The translations under genes were made by a program, and so were the position numbers. Shown piece after piece: positions 50,442-58,557 of a stretch of 64,000 nt of DNA. Every line of letters begins with the position of its first letter. The stretch's first letter is position 1. The DNA lies in the NCBI GenBank assembly GCA_035318745.1, contig DATHEA010000005.1, forward strand, positions 165,388 to 229,387. The letters are read 5' to 3'. A model generated the notes under the pieces. The model saw only the letters and a list, made by a program, of their open reading frames with translations, was not told the DNA's origin and ran no database searches. This DNA is from VRUE01 sp035318745. GTDB taxonomy: Bacteria > Actinomycetota > Thermoleophilia > Solirubrobacterales > 70-9.

Positions 50442-51309
50442 ACGTGTAGGGAAGCTCGCCCGTGTCGTGCAGCTCGTGGCGCAGCGAGTTGATCGTCGCC
50501 CCCACCAGCAGCGCCAGGCTCAGCAGGTAGAACCAGAGCAGGGCGATCAGGACGAAGCCCAGGGTCGAACCGAAGCGCGAGAGGCTCGAGACGTTCGACA
50601 GGTAGAAGGGGAAGGCCCAGTTGGCGATGCCGGCGGCGACCGTGACGAAGATCGCGCCAGGCCAGACGTCACGCCACGGCATGTGGCCCTTCGGCACCGC
50701 CCAGTAGATGACGCAGCAGATCGCGAAGACGATCAGCACCGCCAGGCCGAGAAGGAGGCCGGTGTCGATCGCCTTGATGTCAGAAAGGCCGAGCGGCAGG
50801 CGGTCGGTGCTTGAGACGAGCGCCGCCTCGATCGCCGGCAGCAGGATGCTCGCCGCGATGAAGAGCAGCACCACACCCAGCATCGCGAAGGAGAAGCGCT
50901 TCTGCTCGACCCAGCCGCGGCTTGGGACGTGGTAGATGCGGCCGAAGGCGGTATCCATTGCCCCCCAGAAGGATGCGCCGATCCAGAGTGAGCCGAGGAA
51001 GGCGGCGATCCCGATCGTGGTCGAGTTGTCCTCGATCCTTTCCAGGACGTCGGTGAGCGTGTGCTGCTCGGCGTTGGGGAAGAGCCGCTGCAGGTCGTCG
51101 AGCACCCCCGTCTCCACCCCATTGATCTTCAGCACCTGGCCGAAGACGAAGAGGACCAGCAGGGCGAAGGGGAAGACGGCGAGCATCAGGTTGTAGGCGA
51201 CCATCGCCGAGAGGCCGGTGACGTTCTCGCGGTAGGCGCGCTGCCAGAAGGCACGCAGCCAGGGGCGGGGATTTCGGGCGGAATTGGGCACGGAGGGCCT
51301 TGACTTCAA
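50440..51309 (-). CDS. YihY/BrkB-family membrane protein
   Basis: 289-aa polytopic membrane protein of the YihY/UPF0761 family (formerly misassigned as ribonuclease BN). Family features: RAYRENVTGLSAMVAYNLML, VFPFALLVLFVFGQVL, SLWIGASFWGAMDTAFGRIY, VIYWAVPKGHMPWRDVWPGA and LGFVLIALLWFYLLSLALLV, with about six membrane helices. TTG 51309 or GTG 51291 could be the start; the former overlaps the -35 of the divergent sigA promoter. Role unknown. Confidence 0.85.
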   Translation of the reverse strand: MKSRPSVPNSARNPRPWLRAFWQRAYRENVTGLSAMVAYNLMLAVFPFALLVLFVFGQVLKINGVETGVLDDLQRLFPNAEQHTLTDVLERIEDNSTTIGIAAFLGSLWIGASFWGAMDTAFGRIYHVPSRGWVEQKRFSFAMLGVVLLFIAASILLPAIEAALVSSTDRLPLGLSDIKAIDTGLLLGLAVLIVFAICCVIYWAVPKGHMPWRDVWPGAIFVTVAAGIANWAFPFYLSNVSSLSRFGSTLGFVLIALLWFYLLSLALLVGATINSLRHELHDTGELPYT

Positions 51310-51328
51310 AAACTGAAGCGCCTATCAT
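51300..51328 (+). promoter_or_regulatory. promoter of the primary sigma factor gene
   Basis: TTGACT (51300-51305), 17 bp, TATCAT (51323-51328): a strong consensus-like promoter. It predicts a transcript start near 51335 and a ~98-nt leader before the sigA ATG. Confidence 0.7.
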
Positions 51329-51333
51329 GCGAA

Positions 51334-51369
51334 CAGACGTTTGAGGCCTATCAGACGTGCAAGGCCTAT
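51334..51369 (+). repeat. tandem 18-bp repeat in the sigA leader
   Basis: Two adjacent copies of CAGACGTnnnAGGCCTAT (51334-51351, 51352-51369), 15 of 18 positions identical, ending before the leader terminator. The predicted transcription start lies at its first copy. The AGGCCT halves are self-complementary and could pair with each other. Confidence 0.65.
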
Positions 51370-51378
51370 TCCTACTTC

Positions 51379-51406
51379 GCGGACCGCGTCGCCGGTCCGC
51401 TTTTTT
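51379..51406 (+). terminator. intrinsic terminator in the sigA leader
   Basis: Perfect 7-bp stem GCGGACC / GGTCCGC (51379-51385, 51394-51400), 8-nt loop, then six T (51401-51406). It lies 26 nt before the sigA ATG and downstream of the sigA promoter, with no upstream plus-strand gene to terminate. It therefore looks like an attenuator or the end of a short leader RNA. Confidence 0.75.
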
Positions 51407-51432
51407 GACGCAGAAAGACGGGTGCAGAATAG

Positions 51433-52539
51433 ATGCTGGTTGCAGAGCTTCAGGAGCTCGAGGAGGTCAAAGGGCTGATCCATAGGGGTCAGCAGCTGGG
51501 CGTGCTCACCTTCGGCGACATCGCCTCGGCGGTGTCGGAGGTAGATCTCGACGAGTCCGACGTCGAGGACCTCTACGGCCATATCGAGAAGCAGGGCATC
51601 GAGCTTGTCGAGGACATGGATCCGGCCCAGAAAGCGGCTGCCGACGCGATGCCCGCCGACACCGGCCGCAAAGGTCGCCGCCGCGCCAAAGCCGCGATCG
51701 ACCTGAAACCGGACATGACCACGGACAGCCTGCAGCTGTTCCTCAAGGACATCGGCAAAGTCCGCCTGCTGACCGCCCAGGAGGAGGTTGAACTCGCCAA
51801 GCGGATCGAGCGCGGCGACCTCGACGCGAAGCAGAAAATGGTCGAGTCCAACCTGCGCCTGGTCGTCTCGATCGCCAAGAACTACCGCAACCAGGGCCTT
51901 CCCTTCCTCGACCTGATCCAGGAGGGGACGCTGGGCCTGGTCCGCGCGGCAGAGAAGTTCGACTACCGCAAGGGCTTCAAGTTCTCCACCTACGCGACCT
52001 GGTGGATCCGCCAGGCGATCGCCCGTGCCCTGGCCGACAAGGCGCGCACGATCCGCATCCCGGTCCACGTGGTCGAGAAGCTGAACAAGATCGGCCGCGC
52101 CGAGCGCAAGCTGGTCACCGAGCTCGGCCGCGAGCCGACCCCGGAGGAGATCGCCGAGGTCACCGGGATCGACCCTGAGGAGGTCGACTCGATCAAGCGC
52201 TCTGCCCAAGCCCCGGTTTCGCTCGAGAAGCCAGTCGGCGACGAGGAGGAGTCGGAGTTCGGCCAGTTCATCGCCGACGAGAAGGCGGAGTCCCCCTTTG
52301 ACCGTGCCGCGGACCTGCTGACCAAAGAGGCGCTGAAGGAAGCGCTGGAGAACCTCTCTTACCGCGAGCGCCGCGTGCTCGAACTTCGCTACGGGCTGGG
52401 CGGCGAGCACCCGCGCACGCTCGACGAGGTGGGCCGCACCTTCAACGTCACCCGCGAGCGGATCCGCCAGATCGAGAACCAGAGCCTCAAAAAGCTCCAG
52501 CAGCTCGGCGAAGCGCAGAAACTGCGCGAAGTTACCTGA
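51433..52539 (+). CDS. sigA: primary RNA polymerase sigma factor
   Basis: 368-aa group 1 sigma-70 factor. Region 1.1 is reduced (about 1-95). Region 1.2 (LFLKDIGKVRLLTAQEEVEL) is followed by region 2 with IQEGTLGLVRAAEKFDYRKG and FKFSTYATWWIRQAIARALA, region 3 (RKLVTELGREPTPEEIAEVT), and region 4 (HPRTLDEVGRTFNVTRERIR), which binds -35 elements. Its complete region 2 and 4 mark it as the housekeeping factor. No strong RBS is visible just before the ATG. The leader contains a promoter, tandem repeats and a terminator. Confidence 0.95.
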   Translation: MLVAELQELEEVKGLIHRGQQLGVLTFGDIASAVSEVDLDESDVEDLYGHIEKQGIELVEDMDPAQKAAADAMPADTGRKGRRRAKAAIDLKPDMTTDSLQLFLKDIGKVRLLTAQEEVELAKRIERGDLDAKQKMVESNLRLVVSIAKNYRNQGLPFLDLIQEGTLGLVRAAEKFDYRKGFKFSTYATWWIRQAIARALADKARTIRIPVHVVEKLNKIGRAERKLVTELGREPTPEEIAEVTGIDPEEVDSIKRSAQAPVSLEKPVGDEEESEFGQFIADEKAESPFDRAADLLTKEALKEALENLSYRERRVLELRYGLGGEHPRTLDEVGRTFNVTRERIRQIENQSLKKLQQLGEAQKLREVT

Positions 52540-52561
52540 GCAAACAGGCACTGGATGACGT

Positions 52562-52588
52562 AGAGTTCTTCCATTACGAAAGAACTCT
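52562..52588 (+). terminator. hairpin after sigA
   Basis: Perfect 9-bp stem AGAGTTCTT / AAGAACTCT with a 9-nt loop, followed by CGTTTAAAT. It lies 22 bp after the sigA stop and just upstream of the lipoprotein gene, so it could terminate sigA or attenuate the next gene. Confidence 0.45.
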
Positions 52589-52620
52589 CGTTTAAATATC
52601 CCGGGTCGCTCCTCGCTGCG

Positions 52621-53133
52621 GTGCTCGTGGCTGCGGCAATGGCTGTCGGCTGCGGTGGTGACAGCGAAAGCTCTGCCGCCGGCGCCGGCCAGGACTTCAC
52701 CGTCCAGGCAAGCACGACGATGGAAGCCGGCAAGCTGCCGAAAGCGCAATTCATAGCCCGCGTCAACAAGACATGTCGCGAAGCCTGGGCGATCATCTTC
52801 GACAACTTTGCTCAATACAGCAGCTGGCAGGATGAGAGGGTAAGCCAGAGAAAGCGCTTCTCCGAAGCGATCCGCCTTTCCCTGATGGCCGGGATCGACT
52901 TTCACATCTTCGACAACGTCCGCCGCCTGGGCGCCCCAAAAAGGGAAGAATCCGACATCGAAGACATCGTCGGTCCGATGCAGGAAGCGATCGAGCGCGG
53001 CCAGAGGCTGGGCCCGCTCCATTCGATCGCGGAAGTGGAAGCCCTGTTCAGCAAGTACAACGAGCGCGCACGACGATACGGCCTAGATGACTGCCTCGTC
53101 GACGCGCAGCGCCTGCGCCCGATCGAATCCTAG
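52621..53133 (+). CDS. small lipoprotein, paralogue A
   Basis: About 170 aa, exported and lipid-anchored (lipobox near VAAAMAVGCGG). The mature part is helical: FIARVNKTCREAWAIIF, FHIFDNVRRLGAP and YGLDDCLVDAQRL, with two Cys likely paired. GTG 52621 gives a signal peptide lacking a positive N-region. An in-frame ATT at 52573 would give a proper one (ITKELSFKYPGSLLAAV...). No ATG, GTG or TTG lies between the upstream stop and 52621. First of four paralogues (to 54.8 kb) sharing the pattern F(I/L)xxxNxxC ... YG(L/F)xxC. Function unknown. Confidence 0.72.
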   Translation: MLVAAAMAVGCGGDSESSAAGAGQDFTVQASTTMEAGKLPKAQFIARVNKTCREAWAIIFDNFAQYSSWQDERVSQRKRFSEAIRLSLMAGIDFHIFDNVRRLGAPKREESDIEDIVGPMQEAIERGQRLGPLHSIAEVEALFSKYNERARRYGLDDCLVDAQRLRPIES

Positions 53134-53193
53134 GCGGCTTGGCCTTACCTTCAGCTACAGGATCACTATATATTTAGTAAAATTTTCTAAATT

Positions 53194-53760
53194 GTGATGA
53201 TGAGATTCTTACGCGGTCCCATGTGTTTGCTGGCTCTTGCGATCGCCATTGCAGCGATCGCCATTGGCTGCGGCGGTACCGGCGACGACCCCGCCACGGC
53301 GGGCGATAGGACCTACTCCGTGGAAGGGAATACGACGCTGACCACGGGCACGATTACGAAGAGGCAGTTCATCTCCCGCGTCAACGGCTTCTGCCGAGAG
53401 GCCTGGTGGTTCGTGCAGCACAACTTCAACCAGTTCATACATACGCAGGACCCTGCGATGGGCAAGCGCAAGCGCTTTGCGGAAGCGATGCAGCTGACGA
53501 CGGTCAATGCGATCGAGTTCCATATGCTCGACAGCATCCGTTTTTTGGGCGTACCGGCCGATCAGAAGCAACAGCTCGAAGCTGTGTTTACCCCGATGCT
53601 GTCCGCGATCGAGCGTGGCCGGCGGATGGATGACATCTACTCGCTGGCGCAGCTCTCGGCGCTATTCGGAGTTTTCAACCGGCGAGCTCACCAGTACAGG
53701 CTCGACGATTGTCTTGTAAACGCGAGCCATATGCCTAAGATCCAGGCCTACATGTCTTAG
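53194..53760 (+). CDS. small lipoprotein, paralogue B
   Basis: 188 aa. A hydrophobic signal (MCLLALAIAIAAIAIGCGG) ends at a lipobox Cys. The helical mature part (FISRVNGFCREAWWFVQHNF, FHMLDSIRFLGVPADQKQQL and YRLDDCLVNASHM) closely follows paralogue A. GTG 53194 is the start, with further ATG codons just after. The upstream region is AT-rich. Its stop codon overlaps that of the convergent paralogue C. Confidence 0.8.
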   Translation: MMMRFLRGPMCLLALAIAIAAIAIGCGGTGDDPATAGDRTYSVEGNTTLTTGTITKRQFISRVNGFCREAWWFVQHNFNQFIHTQDPAMGKRKRFAEAMQLTTVNAIEFHMLDSIRFLGVPADQKQQLEAVFTPMLSAIERGRRMDDIYSLAQLSALFGVFNRRAHQYRLDDCLVNASHMPKIQAYMS

Positions 53761-54239
53761 TGGCTGGCGAGACCGTTGGCACAGGACGTAAGGCCATAGG
53801 CCCGCAGCATCCTCCCCGATCTATTGAAGTGCCGTTCGACGGCCTCTATCGAATCGATCTTTTCGGTGTTGGCAAGTATGTCGATTTCCCGTCGCTCGGC
53901 GTAGAGCAAGTCGTCGATACGCTCACCTTCTCCGGCCGGCACCGGAAAGAGGGTCACGATGCCTGCGATTTCCGATTCGATCGTCGGCAGCATCACGAAG
54001 TGAGCCAGATCGCCATAGTCAACGGGCGTAAGAGACCCCTTTTGCTTGCGTGGCGCCAGAAAGTCCGCGACTCTTTCTCCGGCCCCCGCCCTCGCCTTCT
54101 CGCACGCCGTATTGGCCTTCTCGAGAAATTCGGCTTTGCTGGGCCTAGCCTGCTCGTCGTGACTCCCGCCGCAGCCGACCGCAATCATCGCGATCCCCAC
54201 TCCGACGATTGCGAGTGTCCTTCTCCCGACAGTCGTCAC
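53757..54239 (-). CDS. small lipoprotein, paralogue C
   Basis: 160 aa. Signal/lipobox MTTVGRRTLAIVGVGIAMIA then VGCGGS. Mature pattern FLEKANTACEKARAGA and YGLTSCANGLASH, with the central PTIESEIAGI segment shared with paralogue D. Convergent with B: the stop codons overlap by 4 bp. It is separated from D by 5 bp, so C and D form an operon (D first). Confidence 0.78.
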   Translation of the reverse strand: MTTVGRRTLAIVGVGIAMIAVGCGGSHDEQARPSKAEFLEKANTACEKARAGAGERVADFLAPRKQKGSLTPVDYGDLAHFVMLPTIESEIAGIVTLFPVPAGEGERIDDLLYAERREIDILANTEKIDSIEAVERHFNRSGRMLRAYGLTSCANGLASH

Positions 54240-54244
54240 GGCCG

Positions 54245-54775
54245 CTATCCGCCGTTCGCGCAGGCTTTGAACCCGTACGCTTCGAGCTTCTTCGTCGCGT
54301 CAGCGAAGTACTTTTCGACTTCTTCGTAGTCGTTGATCTGCTTCGCTTTCCTCAGCTCATCGATCGCCGCCTGATGGGCTGCCAGGATTGCTTCGATTTC
54401 GGCCTCGTCCCCCGACGGGGCTCCAAGCGCGCGAATGGCTTCCATTTCGCTTTCGACCGTCGGAATCTGAACCGCCTTGATCGCCTTCGCAATCAGCGCT
54501 CCTTCTGGGGCTCCTTTGACTTCATGGCTTGCCTGATATTCGATGATCCTCTGAATCAACCCCGTCCTCTTCTTGCGGCACGCTTCACTCGCCTTCTTGA
54601 TGAATACCGGCTTGCTGAGCAACGAGGTCTTGATCGACCCCGAGCCGTCGCTTTCTCCGCCCGAGCTCGACGACGAGTCGCCGCCACCTCCACAGCCAAC
54701 CACGATGGCCGCAATCGCAATCGCGGCAGCAAGCAACGTCATCCATCGAGCAGTCAAGGTCCTCTCCTTTCCCAT
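54245..54775 (-). CDS. small lipoprotein, paralogue D
   Basis: About 176 aa. Lipoprotein signal LLAAAIAIAAIVVGCGGGG, then a Ser/Gly linker, and a helical domain with FIKKASEACRKKRTGLIQRI, PTVESEMEAIRALGAPSGDE, and YGFKACANGG. Several starts are possible (ATG 54775, TTG 54757 with AGGAG, ATG 54742); the longer frame reaches 54835. It is the first gene of the C-D pair. Confidence 0.75.
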   Translation of the reverse strand: MGKERTLTARWMTLLAAAIAIAAIVVGCGGGGDSSSSSGGESDGSGSIKTSLLSKPVFIKKASEACRKKRTGLIQRIIEYQASHEVKGAPEGALIAKAIKAVQIPTVESEMEAIRALGAPSGDEAEIEAILAAHQAAIDELRKAKQINDYEEVEKYFADATKKLEAYGFKACANGG

Positions 54776-54836
54776 TAAACTTGTCCCGCAGTTTAATACA
54801 TTTTTCCTAATCATGCACCTTCCGGCTAGACACAAG

Positions 54837-54862
54837 CGAGGCCGGGATCGCTCCCGGCCTCG
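54837..54862 (-). terminator. terminator of the secreted-protein gene (copy 1)
   Basis: Perfect 11-bp stem CGAGGCCGGGA / TCCCGGCCTCG with TCGC loop. It is identical to the element at 62631-62656 and lies about 30 bp after the stop codon. Confidence 0.75.
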
Positions 54863-54892
54863 TTGTCTGCTTCTCAGTCGACGCGCTATGCG

Positions 54893-55627
54893 CTAGTCGC
54901 TGATTGTGACGCCTGTCTCTACCCCAAAGCTGTTGTAGCCCTTGACTGTGGTGTCGATGTGGAGTTCGGCGGTGGCGGTTGTGTCGGGGTGTCCGCCTTC
55001 GCCTTTGCACAAACCGTGCCTTTCGGCGTGGATATTCTTAAACGTCCCCACGATGTCGAGATCGTCCTGTGTGCCGCCAACCGCTGCTGTGTTTTGCGCC
55101 AGGACCGGAGCACCCGCTGCACCATTGAGGCCTGCTTGCGCTTTGACTGTAATCGTGCAGAGTTTGAGCGCCTCTGAGCTGCTGCTGTAAACCTCGCGTT
55201 CGATGACTTTACCCGCCGGGCACACTATATCTGCGGATATTTCGTATTTGCTCATAAATGTCCCCAGAACGTGGACCACGAAGTCACAGCCATTCATTGT
55301 CACTGTTGCCGGAACGCCTAGATCGACTACCTTGCAGGTTGCTTGGTTGTAGTGAGGCGTGAGTGTAGCTGTGGTTTCGCCGGACGGGATTAGTACATGT
55401 GGTGTTACGTTGTATTTATGTCCTGTAATGGTGCTGGCCGGACATGCGAACGTGTGTGTGAATGCTGTCAGGGAGTTTGCAGCTTCGGTCCCTGTTTCGG
55501 TTGCTTTCAGTGTCACCGGGCCGTCGGATGTGATCTTCCCTTGAGCCGAGGCTGCCGACGCGACCACCGCGCTCATCGCGAAGACCGCGACGAGAGCAAG
55601 GCCAAGGACCTTGAGATTGCGGATCAT
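54893..55627 (-). CDS. MIRNLK-family secreted protein, copy 1
   Basis: 244 aa. Signal peptide MIRNLKVLGLALVAVFAMSA, likely cleaved after SAASA. Mature part: GPVTLKATETGTEAANSLTA, HKYNVTPHVLIPSGETTATL and PATVTMNGCDFVVHVLG, then Cys residues in FACPAST, DIVCPAG, KLCTITV and GLCKGEGG, ending TVKGYNSFGVETGVTISD. It is about 85% identical to the copy at 62.7 kb. Its GC is lower than that of neighbours. The 3' terminator is also duplicated. No function can be assigned; it is likely extracellular. Confidence 0.82.
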   Translation of the reverse strand: MIRNLKVLGLALVAVFAMSAVVASAASAQGKITSDGPVTLKATETGTEAANSLTAFTHTFACPASTITGHKYNVTPHVLIPSGETTATLTPHYNQATCKVVDLGVPATVTMNGCDFVVHVLGTFMSKYEISADIVCPAGKVIEREVYSSSSEALKLCTITVKAQAGLNGAAGAPVLAQNTAAVGGTQDDLDIVGTFKNIHAERHGLCKGEGGHPDTTATAELHIDTTVKGYNSFGVETGVTISD

Positions 55628-55682
55628 CTTCTCTTCCTTTCGGTTTGGGTAACTCCCCCTTCCCCCCGGGGAGCTGCCTCAA

Positions 55683-55711
55683 CCGATAGCGCGTCTGAGC
55701 GTTTAACTCAA
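55683..55711 (-). promoter_or_regulatory. candidate promoter of copy 1
   Basis: On the minus strand TTGAGT (55706-55711), 17 bp, TATCGG (55683-55688). The -35 lies inside the 24-bp dyad described next. Confidence 0.4.
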
Positions 55712-55726
55712 GAGACTTTGAGTTAA
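55703..55726. promoter_or_regulatory. 24-bp dyad between the two secreted-protein operons
   Basis: Perfect 9-bp arms TTAACTCAA / TTGAGTTAA with a 6-bp centre. It could be an operator over the -35 or a terminator of the upstream 937-aa gene; it lacks a T-tract. Confidence 0.5.
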
Positions 55727-55743
55727 GTTGAAGAACCGGGGTA

Positions 55744-58557
55744 TCAGCCAGCGTGGCGCCGCTGCTTGCGCTTGCCCGAGCAGGTCGCGCCCACCAGCGG
55801 CTTGATCTGACTCTGCTTGCCGTTCTGTGCGTCGAGCTGGATGTTTGCCTTGTGCTTTTTGGCGCAGAGGCTGGTGCTGTTGACGATCAGGCCCTTTTTG
55901 CCGCCCTGCATGTTGACTACGACTTTGGTGATCGGGGCGTCGGGCAGATCGGTGAAGGTGGCGCGGATGCCGCCTTTCTTCGAGTCGATGCGAGCTACTG
56001 CTTCGACGTCGATGATGCCGTGCAGGGCGGCGACGAAGTCGGGTAGCTTGTGGTTTGAGGATCTGAGGTAGACGGGGCCTTCAAGCGGTTCGGAGAGCAG
56101 CGGGGTGAAGGCCCTGGCGTGGCCGTAGATCGCTCCTTCGGGACAGGCTTTGGCGGCGAACTGGACCCTGGTGCAGATCGTCCTGATGTGACCCTGGTCG
56201 AGGAAGGCGGATCTTGGCAGGCGCACGACCAGGCCCTTGAGGTTGGCGTCGTCCTTGCGGGGAGTGAAGACGCTTCTGAGGCGTGGATGATCGCCGCGTT
56301 TGGTCCCGCCTTTGAGCTTCAGCGAGAGGTTCGGCTTGAAGCCGAGGCTCGCGCAGCTTGCTGCCTGGTAGCTGGCTTCTCTGGATACCGGGGAATCGTC
56401 GCTGCTGAGGAAGGGGTTGAGCCCTCCCCCCCAGATCGCCGCCTTGGCGGCGAAGCGCTCACAGCTCGTCGGGTTGAGGGTGAAGCCTGGGCGGTCGACG
56501 TAGACGCGGATATCGCGGACCACCAGGGGGATGCCGGCGAGGATGTGGGGGATCGGGTCCGAGTGAGCGCCGTCGGCCCTCACTTCCGCGGTGCGCGGAT
56601 TGACCACCAGCGCTTGGCGGGTGACCACGGTGCCGACGTCAAAGGGACCGGCTACCGCGGGGACTATGCCCACAACAGAGAGAGGGGCGCCGCCGAAGGG
56701 GCCGGCGAGGTAGACCGAGCCCGGCACGTAGGTGAGCTGGGAGCCGACTCCCGCACCGGCGATCGCGTGGCCGATCTTGGAGTTGGCGGGACAGGAGGGG
56801 CTGGCCAGCTCGGCTTTGCCGGTCTTTGCCTTGGCCAGGGCGATCTGGGCATCGGGGCATTTGTCGACCCCGGCCAGCTTCGCCACCACGCCGGGAGGCA
56901 GGGTGGCATCGAAGCGGGTCAGGTCCTGGTCGCCGTCGCGGCGGGTAAGGCGCATGTAGAAGGGGGAGTATTTGCCGGCGGAGTTGTTCAGCGAGCCGGC
57001 TTCGAATCCCGGCGCAAAGGGCGGGGTGCCGCCTTTGGGGCACGAGCTTTCATCTGGGCCCGAGATGATCTCGAAGGTCGAGGAGCTCTCGAGCGGAGCG
57101 GTGCCAGACCACGGGGTCATCACCGCCTTTGCCTGGTATTTGCCGCAGAGCGGCGGGCTGACCAAGGGGCTCCGCCCGCCCTCGCGGAAGTGCAGGCGGA
57201 AGTGGCTGAACGGGAACTGAGGTATTTCATCGGTGATCGTCGTCAGCTGGCCGGTTTTGGGGTCGGGCACGACCTTTGCCGTCTGTTTTACGAGCACTCC
57301 CAGCCTCGGGTTCTTGAGGACGATGTAGAGGGCGATCAGCGAATCGTCGGCCAGGTTTTCGAAGGGCTTTGCCACATAGAGGGAGCCTTTGATCGGTTCT
57401 TCGACCAATGGGCTCTCGACTTCGAGGCTGCCGATCTTCGACGCCTCTGGGCAGCCCTGGCCCGGGGCGGCAGCGAGGGTTTCCCTTGCGAGGTCGTCTT
57501 CTGAGCAGACCTCGAGGGCTTCGGCGAGGGACGGGTTGGCGGTCATCCCCTCGGGCAGGGTGACGACCACTTTGCGGATCGCCGACTGGGCGTGGCCTTT
57601 GACATCGGTGAGGCCTTCGTCTTCGACGTCCAGGGAGAAGTCAAGGCCAGTTGGGCTGGAGGCCGCCTTTGAGGTCGGTTTGGCGCCGATCGAGGGTTTG
57701 AAGCCGAGGGCGCCGCATTCGCCGAAGGCTTCGGGGTTACCCGCGGCGTCATGGGTGAGGACGCTGCCGGCGTCAAAGCCCCCTTCCCAGGAGAAGGCTT
57801 CATAGTTGGTGGCAAGCGGTTCGGCACAGCTCGTCGGCAGGGTGAGGAAGGGTTCTTGATTGGGGGCGACGTGGCAGGAGGATTCAGGCTGGCTTTCGAA
57901 TTCGAAGGCCGAGATGTCGCCGGGGGGCAGGGTCACTCCGTATACCCCGCAGGCGCCGCGCAGGCCGTCATGGGCGGGATCGGAGGGATCTCCCCAGAGC
58001 TGGATCTTGTTGCCGAAGACCGAGACGAGCTCGGGCGTGTTGCGCGAGGCGCCGATCGGGTTGTATGGGGGGTCGGGACTCAGGGCGACGTCGACGATGA
58101 TGTTCTCGGTGTTGTCGACCCGGAAGCCGAGCCGCAAGAGCACACCTGGGGGCGGGGTGAGGTTGAAGACCGGCGTGGTGCTCCATAGGCCCGGCGCGGA
58201 GCTGGCGACGGCGTCAATGCCAAGCGTGGTCTCGAGCGGACAGGCGTTCACCCCTTCTTTTATTTCCAGGAACTGCAGGGTCGTGCAGCGCTTATAGGCG
58301 GTGGTGTCGCCGACCAGACCGGGGATCTGTTCGACCAAGACGTCCTTCAGCCGCCCTTCGGGCACTTTGCCGGTGAAGTTGGCCCCCAGGGAGACGGTCA
58401 GGGCGAAGGGGTGGGAGCCGGCCTCGGTCGCGGGGGTGCCGTCTTCGTTGGTGAAGGTGACGTCGAAGTTGTTGAGGCCAAAGGCAGCACTGGCGCCGGC
58501 GGGTAGGCAGGCCGCTGCGCAGAGGGCTAGCGCGAGGGTGGTGAGTAGACGTCTCAT
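55744..58557 (-). CDS. large secreted protein, second gene of operon
   Basis: 937 aa with a cleavable signal (MRRLLTTLALALCAAACLPA then GASA). The mature part is beta-rich and repetitive, with recurring segments such as VTLPEGMTANPSLAEALEVC, ATLPPGVVAKLAGVDKCP and VVRLPRSAFLDQG, each followed by a Cys and a strand such as KIGSLEVESPL, KIGHAIAGAGVGS or IYGHARAFTP. This implies three or more copies of one large domain. Its C-terminal tail is basic (GKRKQRRHAG). It overlaps the 1314-aa gene by 4 bp. No enzyme motif is seen; a surface or matrix role is likely. Confidence 0.75.
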   Translation of the reverse strand: MRRLLTTLALALCAAACLPAGASAAFGLNNFDVTFTNEDGTPATEAGSHPFALTVSLGANFTGKVPEGRLKDVLVEQIPGLVGDTTAYKRCTTLQFLEIKEGVNACPLETTLGIDAVASSAPGLWSTTPVFNLTPPPGVLLRLGFRVDNTENIIVDVALSPDPPYNPIGASRNTPELVSVFGNKIQLWGDPSDPAHDGLRGACGVYGVTLPPGDISAFEFESQPESSCHVAPNQEPFLTLPTSCAEPLATNYEAFSWEGGFDAGSVLTHDAAGNPEAFGECGALGFKPSIGAKPTSKAASSPTGLDFSLDVEDEGLTDVKGHAQSAIRKVVVTLPEGMTANPSLAEALEVCSEDDLARETLAAAPGQGCPEASKIGSLEVESPLVEEPIKGSLYVAKPFENLADDSLIALYIVLKNPRLGVLVKQTAKVVPDPKTGQLTTITDEIPQFPFSHFRLHFREGGRSPLVSPPLCGKYQAKAVMTPWSGTAPLESSSTFEIISGPDESSCPKGGTPPFAPGFEAGSLNNSAGKYSPFYMRLTRRDGDQDLTRFDATLPPGVVAKLAGVDKCPDAQIALAKAKTGKAELASPSCPANSKIGHAIAGAGVGSQLTYVPGSVYLAGPFGGAPLSVVGIVPAVAGPFDVGTVVTRQALVVNPRTAEVRADGAHSDPIPHILAGIPLVVRDIRVYVDRPGFTLNPTSCERFAAKAAIWGGGLNPFLSSDDSPVSREASYQAASCASLGFKPNLSLKLKGGTKRGDHPRLRSVFTPRKDDANLKGLVVRLPRSAFLDQGHIRTICTRVQFAAKACPEGAIYGHARAFTPLLSEPLEGPVYLRSSNHKLPDFVAALHGIIDVEAVARIDSKKGGIRATFTDLPDAPITKVVVNMQGGKKGLIVNSTSLCAKKHKANIQLDAQNGKQSQIKPLVGATCSGKRKQRRHAG

